A DNA stretch of 64,000 nucleotides from CAMDKS01 sp964402975. GTDB taxonomy: Bacteria > Bdellovibrionota_B > Oligoflexia > Oligoflexales > RGVZ01. The stretch lies in assembly GCA_964402975.1 (NCBI GenBank), contig CAYOEM010000011.1, positions 1-64,000 of the forward strand. The letters run 5' to 3'. Each line of letters opens with the position of its first letter. The stretch's first letter is position 1. Of the stretch, positions 49,752 to 59,146 are shown piece after piece. The notes beneath the pieces are model-generated. The model had not been told where the DNA came from and searched no databases. It saw nothing but the letters and a program-made list of their open reading frames with translations. Position numbers and translations under genes: made by a program.

Positions 49752-51086
49752 TCATGAGATGTCGATTGCGCGATACCAAACATTGAGCTCAGTATCATGA
49801 ATAAGCGTGCCACTATATCGACCCCAGGAACCAATGGTTTCTAATAGGGTAGTAAGCGGCTCGTGAGGTAATCTTGGCCCTATCAAATGTTCGATCAATT
49901 CAGAGCGCGCCAATCGCTCAGGGCTTTCATCAATTGCGTTGCAAATTAACCTGAAGACGCCAAGGTTCAGTACTTGGTTACGTAAAATAAATTGCCTCTC
50001 CGATATGCTCTTGCCAATAAAATCTTTACCAAGCTCTGTAAGCTTAACAAGGTCTCCGGGTGTTTCCACAAAACCTAAAAGCTCCGCCGCCTTAACAGCA
50101 AGAATCGTCTGTCCGAGCTCTGCCTCGCTGAATTCCTCTAATTCAAAGAAATTCATTTCGTCGCCGTGCTTATGCAAAATTTCTGCCATACCCACCACTT
50201 TACCGAGAGAAATCGACGGAATAGCTGAAACGCGTGGTAACGCCATCATACCCACTGGCTTAGCCACCTCGGCTGGCTGATCAGGCAAGTGAACGGCCGT
50301 TAGGATTTCGTGGATGTGGCTCACGAAATCTGCAAACTCCTTACTCTTATATTCGCGTGGCGCCGGTAATGGGTTAGGGATGATGGCCCGCAGTCGCCCC
50401 GGATTAGCATCGAGGATCACGATCCGGTCGCCTAACAAAGCCGCCTCTTCAATATAATGGGTTACGAGCGCGATACTTTTTAGATACGTCGTTCGATCTC
50501 GCCAGATACGATATAACTCAGATCGCAACCCTTCGGCTGTCATCACATCAAGGGCGGAAAACGGCTCATCAAGGCAGAGAAGCTCTGGGTTTCGAACAAG
50601 AGCTCTCGCTATACCAACTCTCTGCTTCATACCACCGGATAGCTCTCGCGGGAACGAGTGTTCATGACCTTTTAGCCCAACTTTTGCGATGACTTCCAGC
50701 GCTCTCGCACTGGCGTCAACCTTTGCGATATTCAGCCCCTCAATACCCACCAGCACGTTATCGAGCACGGTAAGCCAGGGAAACAGCGCGAAGTTTTGAA
50801 AAACGAGCGAAGCTCCGGACTGTACGCCATCCAACAGTTGGCCATGACTCAAAACTTTGCCTGACGTTGGCTTTATCAAACCAAGCAGAACCCTAAGCAG
50901 AGTACTTTTACCGCATCCAGATGGGCCAAGAATGCAGACAATCTCCCCAGAATTAACGCCAAGAGAGATATCCTGGAGCACAACTCGTTGCCTACCCTTC
51001 TCATCGCTGAAAACGACTGATACCTGTGATACTTCGGATATCGGCAGCATGTTTTCGTTATTTTTTTTCTCGATTCGAACTGTCAT
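49752..51086 (-). CDS. ABC transporter ATPase (nitrate/sulfonate/taurine type) with C-terminal regulatory domain
   Basis: This ATPase powers the permease encoded just upstream. Residues about 20-260 form the ABC domain: Walker A LGPSGCGKSTLLRVLL, Q-loop FQNFALFPWL, signature LSGGMKQRVGIARALV and Walker B LLCLDEPFSALD. Residues about 290-444 are an AAA-assoc_C-type domain found in some NrtD/SsuB-like ATPases and likely regulate or sense substrate. The gene starts 16 bases after the permease gene, with GGAA six bases before the ATG. The substrate is not evident. Confidence 0.88.
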   Translation of the reverse strand: MTVRIEKKNNENMLPISEVSQVSVVFSDEKGRQRVVLQDISLGVNSGEIVCILGPSGCGKSTLLRVLLGLIKPTSGKVLSHGQLLDGVQSGASLVFQNFALFPWLTVLDNVLVGIEGLNIAKVDASARALEVIAKVGLKGHEHSFPRELSGGMKQRVGIARALVRNPELLCLDEPFSALDVMTAEGLRSELYRIWRDRTTYLKSIALVTHYIEEAALLGDRIVILDANPGRLRAIIPNPLPAPREYKSKEFADFVSHIHEILTAVHLPDQPAEVAKPVGMMALPRVSAIPSISLGKVVGMAEILHKHGDEMNFFELEEFSEAELGQTILAVKAAELLGFVETPGDLVKLTELGKDFIGKSISERQFILRNQVLNLGVFRLICNAIDESPERLARSELIEHLIGPRLPHEPLTTLLETIGSWGRYSGTLIHDTELNVWYRAIDIS

Positions 51087-51102
51087 ACAATTCCGAAAAA
51101 TC

Positions 51103-52869
51103 CTATCTGTTCATAGTATATTTTTGATCTGCCAAACTAAAAAGCGGTTTCCAGGCAAGCCTGTTAATCAACACCAAAGCCAGCGCCATGGTCAACACAC
51201 TCGCGCATAAAACATCCATGTCGCCCGCCTCAGCAGACCTAGTAATAGTTGATCCGAGTCCATCTGCCACCAACAGCCTATTTCCATACCTCACATACTC
51301 AGAAACAATGCTGGCATTCCAGGCTCCGCCAGCCGCAGTGACTACGCCCGTAACCAAACTCGGTATAACGGCTGGTATATAAATCCTAATCCATCGACCT
51401 AAGCGTGACATCCGAAAAACTTGTCCGACGTCCTTCAAATCATCTGGAATTAACTGCGCCCCTGCGATGACATTAAATAAAATATACCACTGCGCACCAA
51501 GAGCCATGAGCAGGGTGCAACCGTAATCAAAGTCTAAACCAGTCCAGATAATCATAGAAATCACGAATGGGTAAATCATCGGCGCTGGGAAGGCGGCTAA
51601 AAGCTGCACCAGTGGCTGAGCCCTCGTTGAAAGTTTCTGATTCTTCCCGATTAATATCCCCAACGGAAGCGCCCATACAACGCTTATCGTCAGGCAAACC
51701 AGCGTCCTCAAAAACGTTAAACCCAGAGCCCTTGCAATTGTCAACCAATCACTCGACGACAACCCCCAACACATGAGGGCCACAGACTGCAACAATCGAA
51801 GCGTCGGTACTAAAACAATTAACGAAATCCCAGCAATTAGGAACCTTCGTATGGGAGGCCAGACTGTAAGTAAAGCGGATAAATCAGGGACAGTGAGTCC
51901 GGGACGCTGAGCTGCATTCAACAAAATTAATTTTAGATGATTCCGAGGGTCTTCTGCCCTGACTAAAGCTCGAAGTTTGCGAAGCGCTATAGATCGTCTT
52001 AGAAACTGTAAAACCCATGATTTAGGTGGCGTGGGGCCTGCTTCATCTAATCTATATTTCATCGACCAAACACTAAGCGGATTCCAAAGTAGTCTATCCG
52101 ACAGGAAAATGATTAAGCACATAGCGAAAACTGCCGCTGCTGTTGCTTTATTGTTACCTTGTTCTATGGCTAACGCCATGTAACTACCAATCCCTGGCAA
52201 ACGATAGTCCCTATGCCCGAGAGTAAACGCTTCACAAACTGTCAGGAAGAACCAACCACCGGCCATACTCATCATACTATTCCAAACCATTGGAATAGCG
52301 GATGCGGGGAGCTCTATTCTTCGAAATATTTGCCAACGCGAATACTGATGAATTGTTCCGACTTCCAAAAGATCTTTTGGTAACGATTTTATAGATCCAT
52401 AAAACGCAAATGCTAAATTCCACGTTTGAGCCGTGAAGATCATCAATACACAACCTAATTCAAGACCTACATTGTTACCTGGGAAAATGGATATCATAGC
52501 AAGAATTATGCCGGGCATAAAACCAAGCACAGGAATACCTTGTAAAACATCAAGCATCGGAATGATAATTTTCTCAGCGGTTTTATTCCTGGCAGCTAAC
52601 CCACCAACGAACAAAGAAAATAGAAGAGAAAGCAAGTAGGCAAACAGTCCGCGAGCCAGAGACGTGAGAGCATAGACTGGGAGTATCGCAAGTGATAAGT
52701 CTATTGGAGCTCTTCCACCCGACGCAGCTTGGGAGGGAGCGGCCCACTCTCGAGCAAATTGCACGAGTCCAATAAAAACGCTAATCACAACGACTGCGAG
52801 CACCACATCCACCCAAAGAGACTGCGGCGTGGACCTGGTTTCAACTTGTGTCTTTGAGAGATTTCTCAC
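51103..52869 (-). CDS. ABC transporter permease, two fused domains
   Basis: This 588-residue membrane protein holds two complete BPD_transp_1 permease halves in one chain. The N-terminal half (about 20-260) has the EAA-type loop DLLEVGTIHQYSRWQIFRRI. The C-terminal half (about 340-575) has LKDVGQVFRMSRLGRWIRIY. Fused nitrate/sulfonate-type permeases are known in some bacteria. No periplasmic binding protein gene is adjacent, so the specificity subunit is elsewhere or missing. It forms an operon with the ATPase downstream. Confidence 0.88.
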   Translation of the reverse strand: MRNLSKTQVETRSTPQSLWVDVVLAVVVISVFIGLVQFAREWAAPSQAASGGRAPIDLSLAILPVYALTSLARGLFAYLLSLLFSLFVGGLAARNKTAEKIIIPMLDVLQGIPVLGFMPGIILAMISIFPGNNVGLELGCVLMIFTAQTWNLAFAFYGSIKSLPKDLLEVGTIHQYSRWQIFRRIELPASAIPMVWNSMMSMAGGWFFLTVCEAFTLGHRDYRLPGIGSYMALAIEQGNNKATAAAVFAMCLIIFLSDRLLWNPLSVWSMKYRLDEAGPTPPKSWVLQFLRRSIALRKLRALVRAEDPRNHLKLILLNAAQRPGLTVPDLSALLTVWPPIRRFLIAGISLIVLVPTLRLLQSVALMCWGLSSSDWLTIARALGLTFLRTLVCLTISVVWALPLGILIGKNQKLSTRAQPLVQLLAAFPAPMIYPFVISMIIWTGLDFDYGCTLLMALGAQWYILFNVIAGAQLIPDDLKDVGQVFRMSRLGRWIRIYIPAVIPSLVTGVVTAAGGAWNASIVSEYVRYGNRLLVADGLGSTITRSAEAGDMDVLCASVLTMALALVLINRLAWKPLFSLADQKYTMNR

Positions 52870-52920
52870 AATTGAACTGCTTTAGAGCTGTGCAAGCAAT
52901 TAAAAATACATTGACCCAAG

Positions 52921-53499
52921 TCACTTTGAAACAGCCGTGAAGTCCGTGCTTACAGTTACCTCATCGGCGACCTTGACTCCAAGGTACTCCGGGATCGCGA
53001 TATTGTAATCTGAAATATGAAACTTCATGCTCGCTTTGACGTGAGCTTGCTTGCCACCGGTTTGATAGGACACACTCGCCTTCCCGGCGATTGACCTCGT
53101 CACGCCGTGCAGCGTCAAATCACCTGAAAAATCAACGTCCACCGAATCTTTCGAATTAAGCCCCATTTTCTTGATTTCAAGTGTAGCATTCGGGAATTTC
53201 TCAGTTTCGAGGTACTTCTTTTTCATATGTTCGTCGCGCAGGTCAATCCCCGTCTGGAATTGATTTAGGTCAACAACAAATTTCCCAAACAAATGACCTT
53301 CTTTGAGATCGGCGCTACCAATAATCGTCGCATTTTTACCGTGAATCTTCAAAAATCCAGGTTTGCCCACTGCAAGAAATTCTACAGATCCAGGCTCTGG
53401 CTTGACTGTGAAGGCCGCCGCAGCTCGTTCGCTAGACATCATTACAGCAAAGAGTGCAGACAAAAGAAATGGACAGAAAAATTTTGAAGCACCAATCAT
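52921..53499 (-). CDS. YceI-family periplasmic protein
   Basis: YceI proteins are lipocalin-like periplasmic carriers that bind polyisoprenoid molecules and are often near cytochromes. The 192-residue precursor has a signal peptide (about 10-28). The mature beta-barrel has TIIGSADLKEGHLFGKFVVDL, a MKKKYLETEKFPNATLEIKK loop and LTLHGVTRSI. It sits between the ABC genes and the heme-motif genes on the same strand. An electron-carrier role such as quinone handling is plausible but not shown. Confidence 0.88.
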   Translation of the reverse strand: MIGASKFFCPFLLSALFAVMMSSERAAAAFTVKPEPGSVEFLAVGKPGFLKIHGKNATIIGSADLKEGHLFGKFVVDLNQFQTGIDLRDEHMKKKYLETEKFPNATLEIKKMGLNSKDSVDVDFSGDLTLHGVTRSIAGKASVSYQTGGKQAHVKASMKFHISDYNIAIPEYLGVKVADEVTVSTDFTAVSK

Positions 53500-53534
53500 T
53501 AACGAACCTCCAAGGAAATCTTGAAAACAAATTT

Positions 53535-54662
53535 TTAAATGCGGTAGTGCAACATCAAAGTTGCTACATTTCCAAGCTTTCTTGACCAGGTTTCATCATA
53601 TCGTAATTGACCCTGAGCCGTGAACTCCAGGTGAGGCCTAGGTATCCACTGTAGCCCTGGTCCATATTGATAAAAACGGGGATCAAACTCACCTTCCTGA
53701 GGCACTGAACTATCGTAAGAGGCGAAAAGATGAATCCCTTTCGAAAACTCCCAACCAATTTTGTTGTACGTTACCAGACGCTTATTGACCGGAGTCGACG
53801 GATCGTCTTTATCGGTAGGTTTTTTGATCTCATGATCAATTTCACTGAGAATATAAATCTCCTTGGTCAACCCGGCGATCGCAAAGAGTCCGTAAATCTG
53901 CCGATCCCATATCAACCCTCGCCCGCCGTAGGCGCTGACTCCGATTTGTGACATGTTGCCGACGTACCAAGCGGTTCGTAGTGACCAGCCGCGTTCTTCA
54001 TTTCCAAGCGCAAATTGCCCAGATCGCAGAATCGCATCAACGATGATCTCGCCTTTTTCACCAATGAATCCCGCCTCAAGATTATAACTCTCCCGACCTT
54101 GGTTAAACCCGAGACCTTTGCGCGTGGCGATGGCGTGTTCTGGCGTTCGGATTCCAAAAGCCGGGAAAAAGCGCCCTAATCGCGCATAGACGTTGTCATT
54201 AACATTAGTCATCACGTAGTGGCTCTGTGTTTGAAGATCTGAATCATAAAATCCAACCGAGCCTATGGCTAAAATCTGATCCGTTAAACGAGCGCCCACT
54301 TCAAGCTCGACTTGCATCGGGAAGGCGCGATTCTCTTTAAATGCAACTGCATCCCTCGTAAAAGCCAAGGCTCTTACATCTCCGCCCACGATCATATTTT
54401 TAGGTATATTAACGTAACCATGAAACGGTTGATTTTCGTTTTTAAAAAACCACGTGGACATAAATTCCTCGGATGCCCCCTGTCCGTAGTCTGTGAGCGC
54501 ACCCCCTCCAGTAGGGCTTACATGACAGGTAGAGCAACTTGCGTAGCCGTATCGTACGTTTTCAGGAAATGCGCTAGCTAGGCCCGAAAATAGCAATATT
54601 GAGATAAGCGTTATCGTAGTTATTAATTTGTAGCCTTGATTAATAAGTTTGGTCTCAATCAT
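53535..54662 (-). CDS. Outer-membrane barrel candidate with one CxxCH heme motif
   Basis: The 375-residue precursor has a signal peptide (about 10-30). Right after it comes YASCSTCHVSPTGGGALTD, a single heme c-binding motif. The rest is beta-rich with alternating aromatic and polar residues and ends LMLHYRI, as porin-like barrels do. ATG 54662 is preferred over 54755 because the extra residues are charged and inside the upstream gene. It overlaps that gene by eight bases. It may pass electrons across the outer membrane with the lipoprotein cytochrome (inference). Confidence 0.7.
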   Translation of the reverse strand: MIETKLINQGYKLITTITLISILLFSGLASAFPENVRYGYASCSTCHVSPTGGGALTDYGQGASEEFMSTWFFKNENQPFHGYVNIPKNMIVGGDVRALAFTRDAVAFKENRAFPMQVELEVGARLTDQILAIGSVGFYDSDLQTQSHYVMTNVNDNVYARLGRFFPAFGIRTPEHAIATRKGLGFNQGRESYNLEAGFIGEKGEIIVDAILRSGQFALGNEERGWSLRTAWYVGNMSQIGVSAYGGRGLIWDRQIYGLFAIAGLTKEIYILSEIDHEIKKPTDKDDPSTPVNKRLVTYNKIGWEFSKGIHLFASYDSSVPQEGEFDPRFYQYGPGLQWIPRPHLEFTAQGQLRYDETWSRKLGNVATLMLHYRI

Positions 54663-54981
54663 TTTTAGCCCCCGCCTTAACCCAGGCTTCAATGGCATTG
54701 ATCTCGGCCGTTCCCAGCGGCTGGCCATATTTGGGCATTTCACCTGACTTAACAATACTGACTATGCCGCCAGTTTTTGCTTCTTCGGAAAATTCTTTGT
54801 AGGAGACTAGCGCTCCGTGGCAGTTTGCACATTTGGGAGTAATAATACGATTTCTGATCTCGCTAAATTTTGGGGGAAAAATTACCGAATCATCGTCGTT
54901 TAAGTGTCTATCGCCACAAGAGAAGACAGCGACACTAACGAGCATGGCCAGAGAATATATTGTAATGTTCCTTTGCAGCAT
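54655..54981 (-). CDS. Lipoprotein c-type cytochrome
   Basis: The 108-residue precursor has a lipoprotein signal (about 9-22, VAVFSC lipobox) and one heme-binding motif, ITPKCANCHGALVSYKEFSE. A likely Met axial ligand lies in SGEMPKYGQPLG. It ends with the helix AEINAIEAWVKAGAKND typical of class I cytochromes. GGGAG lies five bases before the ATG. The gene overlaps the barrel gene, suggesting a shared electron-transfer task. Confidence 0.85.
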   Translation of the reverse strand: MLQRNITIYSLAMLVSVAVFSCGDRHLNDDDSVIFPPKFSEIRNRIITPKCANCHGALVSYKEFSEEAKTGGIVSIVKSGEMPKYGQPLGTAEINAIEAWVKAGAKND

Positions 54982-55005
54982 GCGCTCTCCCTAGAAATTT
55001 GTACC

Positions 55006-55033
55006 ATTCTAGGATAACTGTCTCGCGACTCAA
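55006..55033 (-). promoter_or_regulatory. Promoter candidate for the cytochrome genes
   Basis: On the minus strand TTGAGT (55033-55028) and TAGAAT (55011-55006) are 16 bases apart. The start near 54999 would leave a leader of about 18 bases before the ATG. A perfect TTGACA lies about 60 bases further upstream, with a poor -10. Confidence 0.45.
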
Positions 55034-55195
55034 TCGCAATGAACGCTGCAGCGAGCTGCTCACTTATCAGCTAATCCTGGGTTAATCTTGTCAACATTTA
55101 TTCAAACCAATGTTTTAATTATCAACTCACTCAAATTTTGCGAATTAAGGTAGTTTGCCCCGAGACCTGACAACTCTAAACATGCTCATGAACAA

Positions 55196-55227
55196 GGCGC
55201 ACTGTGAGATTTCCCTCACAGTGCGCC
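55196..55227 (-). terminator. Strong hairpin after the ALDH gene
   Basis: GGCGCACTGTGAG and CTCACAGTGCGCC form a perfect 13-bp stem with a six-base loop. On the minus strand the following sequence is TTGTTCATG, a short T-rich tail. Confidence 0.75.
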
Positions 55228-55254
55228 CAATTGATCATAAATAAAAAAGCTCGA

Positions 55255-56793
55255 TCAAATATCAAACTTGATACCCTGAGCCAGCGGGAGACTTGATGAG
55301 TAATTAATCGTATTGGTTTGGCGTCGCATATAAGCCTTCCACGAATCTGATCCAGACTCGCGACCTCCACCCGTCTCTTTCTCACCGCCAAAAGCACCGC
55401 CGATCTCAGCTCCAGACGTTCCAATATTTACATTGGCTATCCCACAGTCAGACCCCCAGGCCGCCAAAAAGGCTTCGGCTTGGCGGATACTATCAGTGAA
55501 AATGGCAGAGCTCAGGCCCTGCTTAACATCGTTTTGCATGTGAATCGCTTCGTCAACAGACCCCTCATATTTAATAAGATAGAGAATCGGAGCAAATGTC
55601 TCCTCTTGCACGACCGGCATGGAGTTTTTAGCCTCAACAATGGCAGGCTTCACATAACATCCCGATTCAAATCCATCGAGAACTTCACCGCCAAATATAA
55701 CCTTGGCACCCTGCTCTTTAGCACTAGCAAGGGCGGACTGCATCATCTTAACCGCATCTTTGTCGATCAATGGCCCAACGTGATTTTTCTCGTCAAGGGG
55801 AGAGCCAATTCTAAGGCCACCGTAAGCCTTCAGCAGCATCTCTTTGACTTTGTCATAAATTGACGCGTGCACAATCAAACGACGCGTCGTGGTGCAACGC
55901 TGACCGCACGTGCCGACGGCACCAAAAACTACACCAGGGGCCGCTAACTGAAGATTAGCGTTTTCAGTCAAAATGATAGCGTTATTGCCACCCAACTCAA
56001 GAAGAGAACGCCCAAGCCTTTTGCCAACAACTTCGCCGACTCGCTTGCCCATGCGACATGATCCCGTAGCAGACACGAGAGGGATGCGATCGTCAGAGAG
56101 CATGGGCTCTCCAACCTCTGATACATCTCCGATAAGCATCGCCAAAGTACCCTCAGGCACTTTATTTGCGGATAAAACGTCTTTAATAATATTGAAACAC
56201 GCCACCGCCGACAAAGGAGTCTTCTCGCTTGGCTTCCAGATAGAAACATCACCGCAAACCATGGCGATGAAACTATTCCAAGACCAAACCGCCACCGGGA
56301 AGTTAAACGCCGAGATAATTCCTACGATGCCAATCGGATGCCATTGTTCATACATCCGGTGCGATGGACGCTCGGAGTGCATCGTCAAACCATAGAGTTG
56401 ACGAGATAGGCCTACTGCGAAATCGGCGATGTCAATCATCTCTTGAACTTCACCGAGCCCCTCCTGCAAAGACTTGCCCATTTCGTAGCTAACGAGCATG
56501 CCCAGAGGTTCTTTAAACTCACGCAGCTTATTTCCAATCTGTCGGACAACTTCACCACGTTTTGGTGCCGGAACTTTTCGCCACTCGACGAAAGCCTGCT
56601 GAGACTGCTTGACCAGAGCATCGTAATCGGCTCGCGATGCCTTATAAATTTTTCCGATAAGTTTGCCGTCGACGGGGCTGTAGCTCTCAAAAATGCCGTG
56701 CTTTTTTGAGCCGAGGCTACGCGTTCCCGAGTGAACACTGTCCATCTCACCTCGTATGCCTAATTTGTTCAAAAAGTCAGTTGAAATGGTCAT
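55255..56793 (-). CDS. Aldehyde dehydrogenase, ALDH7 (alpha-aminoadipic semialdehyde) type
   Basis: ALDH7 enzymes oxidise aminoadipate semialdehyde in lysine breakdown and also general aldehydes, with NAD+. The 512-residue protein has the Glu/Gly motif LLELGGNNAII, the catalytic Cys in TCGQRCTTTRRLIVH, and GAFGGEKETGGGRESGSD near the end. ATG 56793 has GGAGG five bases upstream; the frame is open to 56817. It is divergent from the Lol-type permease and followed by a strong hairpin. No lysine pathway neighbours are present. Confidence 0.92.
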   Translation of the reverse strand: MTISTDFLNKLGIRGEMDSVHSGTRSLGSKKHGIFESYSPVDGKLIGKIYKASRADYDALVKQSQQAFVEWRKVPAPKRGEVVRQIGNKLREFKEPLGMLVSYEMGKSLQEGLGEVQEMIDIADFAVGLSRQLYGLTMHSERPSHRMYEQWHPIGIVGIISAFNFPVAVWSWNSFIAMVCGDVSIWKPSEKTPLSAVACFNIIKDVLSANKVPEGTLAMLIGDVSEVGEPMLSDDRIPLVSATGSCRMGKRVGEVVGKRLGRSLLELGGNNAIILTENANLQLAAPGVVFGAVGTCGQRCTTTRRLIVHASIYDKVKEMLLKAYGGLRIGSPLDEKNHVGPLIDKDAVKMMQSALASAKEQGAKVIFGGEVLDGFESGCYVKPAIVEAKNSMPVVQEETFAPILYLIKYEGSVDEAIHMQNDVKQGLSSAIFTDSIRQAEAFLAAWGSDCGIANVNIGTSGAEIGGAFGGEKETGGGRESGSDSWKAYMRRQTNTINYSSSLPLAQGIKFDI

Positions 56794-56961
56794 TTGGCCT
56801 CCTCCACGTCTGGTCAAATTCGGGCGCTATTTTAAGGCCCCAGAGTCTACACTTAAATTCCCTTCAATTTCTACAAACTTCCCGCTACTATCTGATCTTC
56901 CAGACGAAACTCTGAAGGGCCTCGGCCGATTTAAAAACCCTCGAAAAGGCTCATCTGCGCC

Positions 56962-58197
56962 ATGTCAGTCGCCCCACTAATTGCAAGACGCTATCTGATA
57001 TCAACAGGATCCAGTCGCTATCTGTCTTGGATGACCGTACTTTCAATCGTTGGAATCAGTATCGGCATCGCCGCCATGATCGTCGTTCTTGCCGTAATCA
57101 ACGGTTTTGAGACTCAGCTTAGAGACCGCTTTCTGGCTGCCAATGCGCACGTCCTCGCCTTCCAATTTCCGGCCGGGATTTCGGATCCAGTTGCCTGGTC
57201 AAACCGAATAAAACGCGACTTCGGCCCTGAACTTAGCGGAGTGAGTCCGTTTGTTCACTCTGAAACCATGGCCACAAAAGATGGTCTGATGCACAACATC
57301 TTGGTCCGGGGCATCCATCCAACCTTTCGCAAAGCGGCTCAGGATCTCACCCCGTACGTAAGACCACCCGGTGCACTTGACGAACTCAATGTCTCTTTTG
57401 AGGCTGGCAGCAATTACACCGGCCCAAGACCCATCATCGTGGGCGTTGGTTTGATGTCACTTCTGCAGTCAAAGGTTGGTGATACGATCAATCTGATTGC
57501 GCCCGAGTCATCCTCGGTTGGTGAGATTCGCGGGTTCAAAGTTGTCGGGGTTTATGACTCAGGTTTGAAGCATTACGATAATCGTATTGGAATTATGGCT
57601 CTCTCGGATGCTCAGGCTTTTTTCAAGATGAATAACCGAGTCCATGGTCTGGAAATCGGATTAAAATCACCCAAAAAATCCACCGAAATAGCCGACCGTA
57701 TGGCGCTCAAATATAACCTGACCATAAAAGAATGGCAGTCTTTCAACAAAGAGCTATTTGAGAGCATGAACATGGAGAGGGCCGTTATAGCGCTGATTGT
57801 CGCCTTGGTGGGATTTGTCGCTGGATTTAATATCCTAACCACTCTTTTCATTACTGTGACCCAAAAACAGCGATCCATCTCAGTTCTCAAAGCGATTGGA
57901 GCTTCCAATCGAGACATCCTCAGAATCTTCCTGTTTCAAGGATTTTTGTTCGGAACCATCGGAGCAATTCTTGGAATCATTCTAGCTTTCATTATTAGCA
58001 AGATTCTGGAGACGTTTGAGATTGTAAACCTGCCAGACTTATATCTTCTGGCCAGACTGCCGGTAACCTATGATTGGAGCGTCTACCTCAGTATGGCGAT
58101 GGGTGGCTGCTTGATTTGTGTGCTGGCTGGCCTTTATCCAGCCTGGGTGGGAAGCCGAGTCAACATCGTTGAAGGCTTCAGAGGGCAGAAGGCCTAA
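56962..58197 (+). CDS. LolC/LolE-type lipoprotein-releasing ABC permease
   Basis: LolCDE moves outer-membrane lipoproteins from the inner membrane to LolA. The 411-residue protein has the FtsX-type layout: helix 1 (about 21-45 YLSWMTVLSIVGISIGIAAM), a large periplasmic domain (about 50-260) and three C-terminal helices (ALIVALVGFVAGFNILTTLF, and the end with GLYPAWVGSR). The conserved VLKAIGASNRDILRIF is present. No lolD or second permease is adjacent, so it may work as a homodimer (LolF-like) or use a distant ATPase. Confidence 0.9.
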   Translation: MSVAPLIARRYLISTGSSRYLSWMTVLSIVGISIGIAAMIVVLAVINGFETQLRDRFLAANAHVLAFQFPAGISDPVAWSNRIKRDFGPELSGVSPFVHSETMATKDGLMHNILVRGIHPTFRKAAQDLTPYVRPPGALDELNVSFEAGSNYTGPRPIIVGVGLMSLLQSKVGDTINLIAPESSSVGEIRGFKVVGVYDSGLKHYDNRIGIMALSDAQAFFKMNNRVHGLEIGLKSPKKSTEIADRMALKYNLTIKEWQSFNKELFESMNMERAVIALIVALVGFVAGFNILTTLFITVTQKQRSISVLKAIGASNRDILRIFLFQGFLFGTIGAILGIILAFIISKILETFEIVNLPDLYLLARLPVTYDWSVYLSMAMGGCLICVLAGLYPAWVGSRVNIVEGFRGQKA

Positions 58198-58311
58198 CCC
58201 ATCGTAAGGGCCTGTAATTAATGTTTAATTTTTACGTGACCTATGCTAGCCTAGAACGTGAGGCTGTGCAGAAGGACAAGCCTCTGACAACCTGTATGAG
58301 GACGTCCCAAA

Positions 58312-59142
58312 GTGGCCAAGTACAAAAAAAAGAAAGTCAGCGCCACGGAGCCAAAGCCGAGCTCAAAATCTCCCACCGCGATCAAAGCAGCGTCCCCGTC
58401 CCAAACTAGTACTGGGGGAGACTCAAAGAAACCCAAGCGCGTAGCCTCAGGGTCACTAAAACTTCAGTTTGCCGGTGATCTTATTCTCGTGAAAAACGCC
58501 CAGAAGTCTCTTGGTGGATTATTTAAGCGCTATGCAGCTTTATTTGAGACTCTGGCCAACTTACCAAAAGAGGACCGTGGCCTAGCTTATAAAGTATTCA
58601 CTGGCCTTATGCTCACAAGCCACGCCAAAAAAGCTCCGAAGGCAGAAACTCGCCGAGAGCTTTTTGAGTTAAAAAACCAGCTTTTTCTTTCCATTGCCAA
58701 CGACCGGTCTCTGCGCAGGAAAGTCGAATTCAAATATCTGGTGAGCAAAAACTTTAGAGTGGTGAAGTACTGCGAGAGTTGTCAAAAGACAAACTCTGAG
58801 GCCAGTACTGAAAAGCATAAATGGAAATACTGTAAACAGTGCGACGTCGATCACAACTTTTATAATCTCCTCTCCATGGAGACGAGATTCCCTCAGGGAT
58901 TTGCAAGAATATTCATTTCCAATGATCAAATAGGAAAGTTGGAACATTTCAGATTGCCGCGCAGGGTTGCTGTGGACACTTTGAAAGAAGAGGCCATCAT
59001 CGATCAGTTCCATTACAACACACGCAACCTTGACGCCATAGAGCTTGACTCTGTGATCGCACTTCACAAAAAGCTTATGGTGCAACCCGCTAGCTCGCCA
59101 TCCAGCGCTCGCGCCAAGCCCCTCGGTTCGCCGAGCAAATAA
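58312..59142 (+). CDS. Lys-rich protein with Cys4 zinc-ribbon-like motif, unknown function
   Basis: I do not recognise this 276-residue protein. The N-terminus (about 1-50) and C-terminus are disordered and rich in Lys, Ser and Pro. The core is helical (SLGGLFKRYAALFETLANLP), and at about 155-180 there is CESCQKTNSEASTEKHKWKY plus CKQC, a likely zinc site. Translation starts at GTG 58312, with GAGGA nine bases upstream. Zinc ribbons with basic tails often bind nucleic acids or ribosomes, but this is only a guess. It ends four bases from the convergent PDZ-thioredoxin gene. Confidence 0.65.
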   Translation: MAKYKKKKVSATEPKPSSKSPTAIKAASPSQTSTGGDSKKPKRVASGSLKLQFAGDLILVKNAQKSLGGLFKRYAALFETLANLPKEDRGLAYKVFTGLMLTSHAKKAPKAETRRELFELKNQLFLSIANDRSLRRKVEFKYLVSKNFRVVKYCESCQKTNSEASTEKHKWKYCKQCDVDHNFYNLLSMETRFPQGFARIFISNDQIGKLEHFRLPRRVAVDTLKEEAIIDQFHYNTRNLDAIELDSVIALHKKLMVQPASSPSSARAKPLGSPSK

Positions 59143-59146
59143 GATT

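Larger units (their letters stand above)
54982..55254. other. Intergenic region between ALDH and cytochrome genes
   Basis: This 273-base stretch contains the cytochrome promoter (55006-55033), a second TTGACA-like element, and the ALDH terminator (55196-55227). No gene is recognised. Confidence 0.5.
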
